A DNA stretch of 5,087 nt from Gemmatimonadaceae bacterium (GTDB lineage: Bacteria; Gemmatimonadota; Gemmatimonadetes; Gemmatimonadales; Gemmatimonadaceae): assembly GCA_025451425.1 (NCBI GenBank), contig JANWKK010000094.1:1-5087 (forward strand), read 5' to 3'. Made by a program: the position numbers and the translations under genes. This document shows, in pieces, positions 1 to 5,087 of the stretch. Position 1 is the first letter of the stretch. Each line of letters starts with the position of its first letter. The notes under the pieces are model-generated. The model saw only the letters and a list, made by a program, of their open reading frames with translations, was not told the DNA's origin and did no database searches.

Positions 1-290
1 CCGCGCGGGTACTCACCACCGACCCGGCCCTCAACATCCGCCTCGCACTGGCCGGGATGGGGATAACGTTCGTTCGCGAGGACCGCGTTCGCAGCGCGAT
101 CGTGAAGGGCGAGCTGGTGTCAGCGCTGGATGAGTTCTCCGCGCCCTTTCCTGGCTACTACCTGTACTATCCGCAGCGGCGCCACGCGTCGCTGGCGTTG
201 CGCTCCTTCGTCGAATATCTACGTCGCGCGCGGAACGGCGGCCAGTCGAAGCGTGGTCGCGCCGCGGCACTCAGGAATCGGCGCGCATAA
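1..290 (+). CDS. LysR-family transcriptional regulator, C-terminal part (5' end outside window)
   Basis: This is the end of a LysR-type DNA-binding regulator. The reading frame is already open at base 3 and gives 95 residues to the TAA at 288-290. The visible part is the last third of the effector-binding domain (LysR substrate-binding fold). The family pattern is clear: an 'LALAGMGITFV' segment (the usual 'agmGia.l' strand), then 'VKGELVSALDEF' (the usual 'GrLv.vL..w'), then 'YYLYYPQRRHASLALRSFVEYL' in short pieces matching the terminal 'ypsrr..s...raFvdfl' helix. The ATG at 57 is internal and not the start. The protein ends in a basic tail of about 18 residues rich in Arg and Lys, longer than usual. 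The helix-turn-helix domain, which would show the DNA target, lies upstream of the window, and the effector is unknown. Such regulators often control a divergent neighbour, which would also be upstream. Confidence 0.88.
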   Translation, partial: ARVLTTDPALNIRLALAGMGITFVREDRVRSAIVKGELVSALDEFSAPFPGYYLYYPQRRHASLALRSFVEYLRRARNGGQSKRGRAAALRNRRA

Positions 291-301
291 CGAGTACTAT
301 A

Positions 302-310
302 GAGAGAAGG
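302..310 (+). promoter_or_regulatory. Ribosome binding site for the PAP2 gene
   Basis: A purine run, GAGAGAAGG, ends 3 bases before the ATG at 314. It resembles a Shine-Dalgarno sequence, though the spacing is shorter than the usual 5-9 bases. It supports the ATG at 314 as the start. Confidence 0.5.
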
Positions 311-313
311 CTC

Positions 314-1045
314 ATGTTGGATGAACCAGGCAGCGGCGAACTGTCCGCATTGCAACGCACGACACAATTCCTTACTGCCCGGTTCGATCCGAAATCGCAA
401 CTCGGCCTTGGACTGACGACGAGTGTGGTCCTCTCTGCTCTCGCGATCTGGGCATTCGCTGGACTACTCGACGCCGTTCTCGACAACGCCTTCCTGGTGC
501 GCGTCGACATGCGCGTAGAGTCGTGGTTCCACGCGCACGCGACCGCGACCGGCCTCGCGATCTTCAACGCGGTGACGCAAATCGGATCACCGGTCGTTGT
601 CGTCGTCGTGACCCTCGTCGCCCTCTACCTGTGGCGGAAGAAGAAGACCTTGCTGCTCTGGAGCTGGATCGGCGCGAATCTCGGAGGCACTATTGTTGAA
701 TATATACTCAAAACAACTGTGCACCGATCACGGCCGCAGTACTCGGCCGCCTTCCTGAACGGTCATTCGTACAGCTTTCCGAGCGGGCACACGATGGGAT
801 CCACCGTGTGCTATCTGCTCCTCGCTTATTTCATCGCCGCGCGCAGCACAGCGACGCACCGAGCTCGTGTCGTCACATTTATTGCGGCCATGGCGATCAT
901 TATCGCGGTTGCGTTCAGCCGTCTCTATCTCGGCGTTCACTACCCGAGTGACGTGCTCGGCGGGTTCGTCGCTGGCGTCGCTTGGCTCGCGCTGTGTGGT
1001 GCGACGCGGCGAATCATTGCGGGGCGTTACCGATTGGCGATCTAG
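314..1045 (+). CDS. PAP2-family membrane phosphatase (phosphatidic acid phosphatase type 2 / undecaprenyl-diphosphatase-like)
   Basis: A 243-residue integral membrane protein of the PAP2 (lipid phosphate phosphatase) superfamily. All three catalytic motifs are intact: KX6RP (K133, R140, P141), PSGH (156-159) and SRX5HX3D (S202, R203, H209, D213). In the family H209 is the nucleophile forming the phospho-enzyme, H159 is the acid/base, and the Lys and Arg residues bind phosphate. About six hydrophobic helices are visible (roughly 32-54, 83-107, 113-131, 160-176, 185-200, 213-230), with a Lys-rich turn at 109-111. This topology normally puts the active site on the outer face of the inner membrane. 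Likely substrates are lipid phosphates or diphosphates such as undecaprenyl diphosphate or phosphatidic acid; the sequence does not distinguish them. It starts 23 bp after the LysR stop on the same strand, so the two may be co-transcribed, but a functional link is only a guess. Residues 94-99 are six consecutive valines encoded by a GTC-rich run. Confidence 0.93.
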   Translation: MLDEPGSGELSALQRTTQFLTARFDPKSQLGLGLTTSVVLSALAIWAFAGLLDAVLDNAFLVRVDMRVESWFHAHATATGLAIFNAVTQIGSPVVVVVVTLVALYLWRKKKTLLLWSWIGANLGGTIVEYILKTTVHRSRPQYSAAFLNGHSYSFPSGHTMGSTVCYLLLAYFIAARSTATHRARVVTFIAAMAIIIAVAFSRLYLGVHYPSDVLGGFVAGVAWLALCGATRRIIAGRYRLAI

Positions 1046-1059
1046 CCATCCCGCACGGC

Positions 1060-1079
1060 GCTGTCATCGTGGCGACAGC
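1060..1079 (+). terminator. Weak hairpin downstream of the PAP2 gene, possible terminator
   Basis: The arms GCTGTC (1060-1065) and GACAGC (1074-1079) form a 6-bp stem with an 8-base loop, 14 bases after the PAP2 stop. Only TTT, interrupted by C, follows, so intrinsic termination would be inefficient. It is the only hairpin I see in the 113-bp gap between the PAP2 gene and the next operon. Confidence 0.25.
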
Positions 1080-1158
1080 TTTCGCGACTACATACCGAGT
1101 GCTGAGCGACGTTCCATCGCATTGATAGCAACCGATTGCCCCTCTCCTTCGAGAGTTT

Positions 1159-2067
1159 GTGATACGCTCACGATCGTTGGCCCTCGCCGCTGCCGCGCTC
1201 ACCGGCGGCATACTCGCAGTGCGCGTCCAGAACCAATCGATCTGGGGACGGTTCATCGCGTCCCTTCGGATCGCGCGACCGGCGACGGTCACCGCGGCCG
1301 TGACGACCGTCGCCGGCTCGAACAGTCGACAGTTGCAGAACGTCGTCGCAGGGATCCTTTCGGAATCCACCACCGTCGCGCGCGATGAGCCAGATAGCGT
1401 CATCGCAAATGTCGACGCTTTGAGTCGTACCGCCGGATTTCGCGTTCGCATGTTACACGGGCGCGGCGAGGCGGCGAGGCTCTACGTGACGGGAGCCCAT
1501 CGCATCGAGACGAGAGTGCGCCGCGAGCAGTTAGGCACCCTACTCGTGGAAGCTGGTCTTCCGCGGACACCCCTTCCTTCGTCGATCGACAACGCGCCCA
1601 TCTCGCTCGTGACACCGCGCGGAGTCCGCGGCGAATTTGGGAACTGTCCCGCACCCGTTGCCAACACGATTCAGGCTCAGATACAGGGGCCGCCGCCACC
1701 ATCGACCGACAATGGCAATTGCGCCGTGCTCACCGAAACGCCGCTTGCCGCGGTCTCGGTGCCTGCCGCGCTCGACACGTCAGCGGTAATGACAATTGCC
1801 CTCGAGCTCTCAGGCATGAGTCCCAATCAGTCACGCGACTTCCGACGGCTCTTCGGCTGGCGGTCTGCCGTCACGATCGCGCCGCCGAGGTTCATGCGCT
1901 CGTATGAGATCATCACTGTCGGCGGAGCGCCGGCGATGCTGATGATCACGGGCGGACGGCGAGGGCCGACGTACGTACTCACCTGGGTGCAAGACGACAT
2001 CGTGTTCACACTCACCGGCTACGGGAGCTCCGCCGACGCGGCGACCCTGGCCGCCTCCGTGAGCTGA
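1159..2067 (+). CDS. Predicted exported protein of unknown function, first gene of an ABC transporter operon
   Basis: A 302-residue protein that I cannot assign confidently. The start is GTG at 1159: the frame is closed by TAG at 1126-1128, GAGAG sits 3 bases before the GTG, and this start gives a signal-like N-terminus (basic MIRSRS, then a hydrophobic stretch at about 7-21). No clear cleavage site or lipobox is seen, so it could be secreted or anchored by one N-terminal helix. The rest is soluble. The middle (about 55-165) is of mixed character. A Pro-rich turn (GPPPP, 177-181) lies between two cysteines, C163 and C188, each preceded by Gly-Asn. The C-terminal part (about 195-300) alternates strands and helices, with 'LAAVSVPAALD', a helix containing 'ALELSGM', and 'VQDDIVFTLTG'. 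This loosely resembles the DUF4367-type domain of some exported or anti-sigma-associated proteins; that is from memory and tentative. The stop overlaps the ABC ATPase start by 1 bp (TGATG), so the two are probably translated together. It may be an extracytoplasmic partner of the transporter. Confidence 0.8.
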   Translation: MIRSRSLALAAAALTGGILAVRVQNQSIWGRFIASLRIARPATVTAAVTTVAGSNSRQLQNVVAGILSESTTVARDEPDSVIANVDALSRTAGFRVRMLHGRGEAARLYVTGAHRIETRVRREQLGTLLVEAGLPRTPLPSSIDNAPISLVTPRGVRGEFGNCPAPVANTIQAQIQGPPPPSTDNGNCAVLTETPLAAVSVPAALDTSAVMTIALELSGMSPNQSRDFRRLFGWRSAVTIAPPRFMRSYEIITVGGAPAMLMITGGRRGPTYVLTWVQDDIVFTLTGYGSSADAATLAASVS

Positions 2068-3023
2068 TGTCAAACGCGGCACCTTCTCCATCAGTCCCGC
2101 GCCTCGCAATCGAAACGCACAGCCTCCGCAAGGAGTTCGGCGCGCAGGTCGCCGTCCGCGATCTGACGCTGAGTGTGCGCGAGGGCGAGATCTTCGGCTT
2201 TCTCGGTCCGAACGGTGCGGGGAAAAGTACGTCCATCAAGATGCTGCTCGGCCTCGTTAGGCCAACCGATGGCGACGGGACGGTGCTCGGCGCACCGATC
2301 GGAGACGTCGACGTCCGTCGTGAGATCGGCTTCCTGCCCGAAGACTTTCGCTTCTATGAATGGCGGACAGCGGTCGAATTGCTCGAGCTGCACGGTCGGC
2401 TCGCCGGGATGACGACCGCCAGTGCCCGGGCCCGAGCGCCCGCCGTCCTGGAGCTCGTTGGCATCGCCGCGCACGCGCGTCGCCGGTTGCGCGGCTTCTC
2501 CAAGGGTATGCTCCAGCGCCTCGGCCTCGCACAGGCGCTCATCAATGAGCCACGCATCCTGTTCCTCGACGAACCGACGTCGGGACTCGATCCGATGGGT
2601 CGCAGATTGGTCCGAGACATCATCCGTAGTCAGCGCGACCGCGGTGTAACGGTGTTCCTGAATTCGCATCTGCTGAGCGAGATCGAAGTCACGTGCGACC
2701 GCGTCGCCTTCATCAACAATGGCGAGATCGTGGCGAGTCGGGACCTCACTGCATCGGAGAATGGAAGCGCGCGCCGAATCCGCAGTCGAGCCCGGAACAT
2801 GACCCCGGCAGTACTTTATCACGTGTCCGGGTACATGATGACGCCGATCCATCCGGGCTCGCGCACTGATGAGTACACGTTCGACATATCCACCGAAGAT
2901 GTGCTCCCCGAGATCATTCGTCGCCTGGCGTTGAGCGGCGCCGAGCTCTTTCAGGTGTCGCCGGAGCCGACATCGCTCGAAGACACGTTCATGCGCCTGG
3001 TCGGCGAGGACCGCGGACTATGA
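2067..3023 (+). CDS. ABC transporter ATP-binding protein (ABC-2 type exporter ATPase)
   Basis: A 318-residue cytoplasmic nucleotide-binding subunit that powers the permease encoded next. All ATPase motifs are present: Walker A GPNGAGKST (47-55), a signature in the form GFSKGM (143-148, in place of LSGGQ), Walker B ILFLDEP (164-170) with catalytic E169, D-loop SGLDP (172-176) and H-loop H201. At the Q-loop position the protein reads FLPED, with Glu at 92 rather than Gln, a form seen in some ABC-2 exporter ATPases. After the core of about 230 residues comes an accessory C-terminal region (about 231-318) ending in 'PTSLEDTFMRLVGED', the usual tail of the CcmA/NatA/NosF-like group. The ATG at 2067 overlaps the previous stop by 1 bp, and no strong Shine-Dalgarno is seen, so initiation probably depends on coupling. 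The stop overlaps the permease start by 4 bp. The ATPase does not reveal the transported substrate. Confidence 0.95.
   Translation: MSNAAPSPSVPRLAIETHSLRKEFGAQVAVRDLTLSVREGEIFGFLGPNGAGKSTSIKMLLGLVRPTDGDGTVLGAPIGDVDVRREIGFLPEDFRFYEWRTAVELLELHGRLAGMTTASARARAPAVLELVGIAAHARRRLRGFSKGMLQRLGLAQALINEPRILFLDEPTSGLDPMGRRLVRDIIRSQRDRGVTVFLNSHLLSEIEVTCDRVAFINNGEIVASRDLTASENGSARRIRSRARNMTPAVLYHVSGYMMTPIHPGSRTDEYTFDISTEDVLPEIIRRLALSGAELFQVSPEPTSLEDTFMRLVGEDRGL
3006..3010 (+). promoter_or_regulatory. Ribosome binding site for the ABC permease, inside the ATPase gene
   Basis: GAGGA lies 9 bases before the ATG at 3020, within the last codons of the ATPase gene. This good Shine-Dalgarno match fixes the permease start at the ATGA overlap (3020-3023). 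Confidence 0.55.
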
Positions 3024-3853
3024 GACCGCTCTGGATCATGGCCGGCGTCACGTTTCGCGAAGCCGCTCGACGGCGGATTTTGTGGACGGCTCTCGGAGCG
3101 GCCGTGTTGCTGCTCGCGATTTTTGCGGTCGCACTCCGATTACAAGTTCTTGAATTTCAGGGTCGCCCGATGTCGCCATTCGTGCGGTATCAAGTCGAGA
3201 GCGGCATACTCATGGTCGGCTTGTACACGTGTGATTTGCTGGCAGTGGTGATGACGATTCTGACCTCGATCGACACGATCGCCGGCGAGATCACGTCCGG
3301 AACGGTCCAGGCGATCGCGACGAAGCCGATCGCGCGGTGGCAGATTCTCAGCGGCAAGTTCGTCGGCTTCGTCGCCATGATCATCGCCTTCGTTGCGCTC
3401 ACCTTTGGCGGAACCATTGCGGTTGCGTACGCGGCCACCGGCGTGCTGCCCGAGCATGCTCTTCGGGGATTCCTGCTCATGAGCAGTGAGTGCGTGCTCG
3501 TGTTGGCAGTCACTTTCTACTTGGGGACACGGTTCACGACCCTCACCGTCGGCGTCCTCGCGCTCGGGTTACAAGGGGTGGCATTCATGGGTGGTTGGCT
3601 CGAACAGGTGAGCGGATTCTCGCAGAGTCAGCACATCGTGACGCTCGGTGTGATCACGAGCCTGGTTATGCCGAGCGAGTCGTTGTGGCGCCGAGCGGCG
3701 TTTGAAATGCAGACGCCGCTCGCCGGATCACTGTCGTTTTCGCCGTTTGCGAACGTGTCGATTCCGAGCAGCATGGCGCTCGCCTATGCTGGGCTCTTTA
3801 CAGCATGCGTGTTCGGAGCGGCTTTGTGGCGCTTGTCGCGCCGCGATCTCTAG
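3020..3853 (+). CDS. ABC-2 type transporter permease (NosY-like)
   Basis: A 277-residue membrane subunit that pairs with the ATPase encoded just before it. Its architecture is that of the ABC-2 permease family: a short cytoplasmic N-terminal helix ('FREAARRRI', 12-20, the coupling-type segment after the start), then about six membrane helices (roughly 21-39, 64-85, 114-139, 151-170, 172-194, 253-270). The conserved cytoplasmic block after helix 2 reads 'IAGEITSGTVQAIATKPIAR' (87-106) followed by 'WQILSGKFVG', a hallmark of NosY-like and related permeases. A loop of about 58 residues separates helices 5 and 6, and the protein ends in a short basic tail (RLSRRDL). The length is normal for this class, which usually works as a dimer with two ATPases. 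The 4-bp ATGA overlap with the ATPase gene argues for coupled translation. Substrate unknown; export or membrane remodelling is more likely than uptake, since no classical binding protein is encoded nearby. Confidence 0.92.
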   Translation: MRPLWIMAGVTFREAARRRILWTALGAAVLLLAIFAVALRLQVLEFQGRPMSPFVRYQVESGILMVGLYTCDLLAVVMTILTSIDTIAGEITSGTVQAIATKPIARWQILSGKFVGFVAMIIAFVALTFGGTIAVAYAATGVLPEHALRGFLLMSSECVLVLAVTFYLGTRFTTLTVGVLALGLQGVAFMGGWLEQVSGFSQSQHIVTLGVITSLVMPSESLWRRAAFEMQTPLAGSLSFSPFANVSIPSSMALAYAGLFTACVFGAALWRLSRRDL

Positions 3854-3858
3854 CCGCC

Positions 3859-5087
3859 CTAAACCGGCAGCATCGTGATCTTCCCCATGAAGAGGATCGT
3901 ACCCGACAGACGCTCGCGAATCGCGAACACGAACGGGCGATCGACGCGCATGGTCGGGATGATCGGTAGCGAGGTGACCGAGATGCCGACAAGAGTCGCC
4001 GCGGCGGCCTCGGTGCCCATCTCATCCACGGCAATGAACGCTTTCTGCTTCACCACGCTGATGAACAGCCGGTCGGGCGAAACCGATGCGATGCGCGAGA
4101 AGTCCGCGCGCTCCGGGTCGAACGCGATCCCCATCCCCATGGCGGTCAAGTCGTCGTTGAGCGTTCGCTCATAAGCGAGCGTGAAGCGCGGCAGCTCGAG
4201 GATGATCTTCTGTGACTGGAAGCTCTGCATCCATGCGTTCCAGTTGGTGCGATTGATGGCCGCGGCGAATGCGTCGATGTTTGTCCCGGCCGTCGGCAGG
4301 AGGATGGTCATCCGGAAAGCGCCGTTGCCGTAGGCCAGGTCCACTGCCTGGAAGGCGGACGTCTCGGCGTAAAGCAGCGTATCCTGCTTGTGCATCAGCC
4401 GCACCGTCTGCGACGCGCCGCTGGCCGCGTGGAAGGGCGCGTTCTGCGTCTGCGTCGAATCGAAGCGCAAGCGCCAACTCCCTTTGAAGTAGATCGCGTT
4501 GAGTAGGTACATCACGTCCGACGGATCGACCGACGCGAGGATAGACGGAATCCTGCCGTGCGTTCGTGTATTCACCCACCCGTTCACCGTGGCGAGCGTG
4601 GCCGGCACATTGGCGAAGTCGAGGCCCTGGACCTCGGCGTCGAACGCACTCTGCGTCGCGTTGAGAAAACTCGAATTGACGGCGAAGCCCTGACGATACC
4701 AGATCGCGTTCGCGATGCCGAGCTGGGTAGAAGGATCGAGCGACTCGAGAAGCGCAATGAGGTCGTGGTAGCCGCTGTTGATGGCATCATTGGTGATCGC
4801 GCCGAATCCGAGCGTCGTGCGCATCGCGTCGAAGGTCGAGCCGGAGGCGCCGTTCAACGTCATCCCGAGCGCGAGCGACGCACTCAGCGGTGAGACGAAA
4901 ACGTTGGCGCCCGGGGTCGCGTTGCCAAGCTGATGAAAGAGAGAGAAGGCGAAGTCGTTGGCCGCGTTGACGAGCTGCTGCTCCGAGGCGCTCAGCGGAC
5001 GCGGAAGCGCTTTCAGCTCCGATGGGGCGTGACCGCTGGGCTCGGTGGAGCCTTGACCGCAGGCGCCGAGCGAAGCAAGCAGGAGTA
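3859..5087 (-). CDS. Serpin-family serine protease inhibitor, predicted lipoprotein (5' end just outside window)
   Basis: A serpin: a suicide inhibitor that traps a serine (sometimes cysteine) protease after cleavage of its reactive loop. The frame runs from the window edge to TAG at 3859-3861, giving 408 residues in view. The ATG at 4861-4863 is internal: the 74 residues before it include helix A ('LVNAANDFAFSLFHQL') and the shutter segment 'VFVSPLSASLALGM', both core serpin elements. Numbering from that internal Met, family landmarks follow in order: 'ANAIWY' (51-56), 'VNGWVNTRTHGRIPSIL' (93-109), 'LLNAIYFKGSW' (120-130), 'MTILLP' (185-190), 'ILELPRF' (221-227), the hinge EMGTEAAAAT (281-290), and the PROSITE-type serpin signature 'MRVDRPFVFAI' (305-315). 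The seen N-terminus is the end of a signal peptide with lipobox LGAC, so the mature protein of about 400 residues should be lipid-anchored outside the cytoplasm. The likely role is protection against the cell's own or foreign proteases; the target is unknown. It converges on the permease gene with a 5-bp gap. Confidence 0.94.
   Translation of the reverse strand, partial: LLLASLGACGQGSTEPSGHAPSELKALPRPLSASEQQLVNAANDFAFSLFHQLGNATPGANVFVSPLSASLALGMTLNGASGSTFDAMRTTLGFGAITNDAINSGYHDLIALLESLDPSTQLGIANAIWYRQGFAVNSSFLNATQSAFDAEVQGLDFANVPATLATVNGWVNTRTHGRIPSILASVDPSDVMYLLNAIYFKGSWRLRFDSTQTQNAPFHAASGASQTVRLMHKQDTLLYAETSAFQAVDLAYGNGAFRMTILLPTAGTNIDAFAAAINRTNWNAWMQSFQSQKIILELPRFTLAYERTLNDDLTAMGMGIAFDPERADFSRIASVSPDRLFISVVKQKAFIAVDEMGTEAAAATLVGISVTSLPIIPTMRVDRPFVFAIRERLSGTILFMGKITMLPV
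3931..4023 (-). other. Serpin reactive-centre loop, from hinge to s1C strand
   Basis: The hinge E-M-G-T-E-A-A-A-A-T matches the inhibitory consensus: Glu at P17, Gly at P15, Thr at P14, small residues at P12-P9 and Thr at P8. This predicts that the loop can insert into sheet A. The loop continues LVGISVTSLPIIPTMR before VDRPF. Counting from the hinge as in alpha-1-antitrypsin puts P1-P1' at or near Thr-Ser in 'SVTSLP'. No Lys or Arg occurs between the hinge and the Arg just before VDRPF, so trypsin-like targets are unlikely. An elastase-, subtilisin- or chymotrypsin-like protease is a better guess. Confidence 0.7.
5059..5087 (-). other. Lipoprotein signal peptide end and lipobox of the serpin
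   Basis: Read on the - strand, the first in-window residues are LLLASLGACGQG. A hydrophobic run leads into L-G-A-C, which fits the lipobox rule of a hydrophobic residue at -3, small residues at -2 and -1, and Cys at +1. The Cys codon is at 5059-5061. A polar, flexible linker (GQGSTEPSGHAPSE) follows before the serpin fold. The basic n-region and start codon lie beyond the window, so type II signal peptidase cleavage is a strong inference, not fully seen. Confidence 0.75.

Noticed and set aside
295..300. TACTAT as a possible -10 box just before the PAP2 gene
   Set aside because: It is only 13 bases before the start codon, would place the transcript start within or next to the ribosome binding site, and has no matching -35 element.
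593..610. GTC-rich triplet run as a phase-variable repeat
   Set aside because: It is short, interrupted (GTT and GTG included), and whole-codon changes would only alter the number of valines in a membrane helix.
1122..1127. TTGATA as a possible -35 box for the ABC operon
   Set aside because: About 17 bases downstream the sequence is a C/T-rich run with no -10-like element, so no promoter could be called.
867..1451. Open frames on both strands spanning the PAP2/exported-protein gap (867-1388 + and 1014-1451 -)
   Set aside because: They overlap the well-supported PAP2 and exported-protein genes out of frame. Their translations are Arg/Ser-rich and low in complexity, as expected of shadow frames.
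2091..2852. A 253-codon open frame on the - strand opposite the ABC ATPase gene
   Set aside because: It lies wholly antisense to a gene with every ABC motif intact. Its translation shows no recognisable domain, and long antisense frames are common in GC-rich coding DNA.
3853..3868. GCCG...CGGC inverted repeat at the convergent gene junction as a bidirectional terminator
   Set aside because: The stem is only 4 bp with an 8-base loop and no T-tract on either strand.
4169..4579. A 136-codon - strand frame inside the serpin gene, and + strand frames opposite it
   Set aside because: The serpin frame across this stretch matches the family throughout, with no sign of a frameshift; the others are shadows.

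Overview
The window is high-GC bacterial chromosomal DNA (roughly 60% GC or more by eye). Genes are tightly packed, with overlapping start and stop codons and no mobile-element signatures. Predicted membrane and exported proteins dominate. A lipoprotein serpin and an ABC operon with an exported partner would fit soil-type phyla such as Gemmatimonadota or Acidobacteriota. That placement is a guess from gene content; no phylogenetic marker is present.

Layout on the + strand: positions 1-290 hold the last 95 codons of a LysR-family regulator. After 23 bp comes a complete PAP2-family membrane phosphatase (314-1045) with all three catalytic motifs intact. A 113-bp gap (1046-1158) contains one weak hairpin and no convincing promoter. 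A three-gene operon follows: a GTG-started, probably exported protein of unknown function (1159-2067), an ABC transporter ATPase (2067-3023) and a six-helix ABC-2-type permease (3020-3853). These three overlap by 1 bp (TGATG) and 4 bp (ATGA), so they are almost certainly translated together and probably act as one membrane complex. The substrate cannot be read from the sequence.

On the - strand, ending only 5 bp from the permease stop, lies a serpin-family serine-protease inhibitor (5087 down to 3859). Its extreme N-terminus is outside the window. The part seen begins inside a lipoprotein signal peptide with the lipobox LGAC, so the mature protein should be lipid-anchored. Its hinge is of the inhibitory type (GTEAAAAT), and the reactive loop has no basic residue near the predicted cleavage site.

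Most of the window is ordinary, recognisable gene content. The items most worth following up are the lipid-anchored serpin with its unusual reactive loop, and the uncharacterised exported protein locked into the ABC operon. I see no CRISPR array, tRNA, rRNA, insertion sequence, phage gene or clear defence system.
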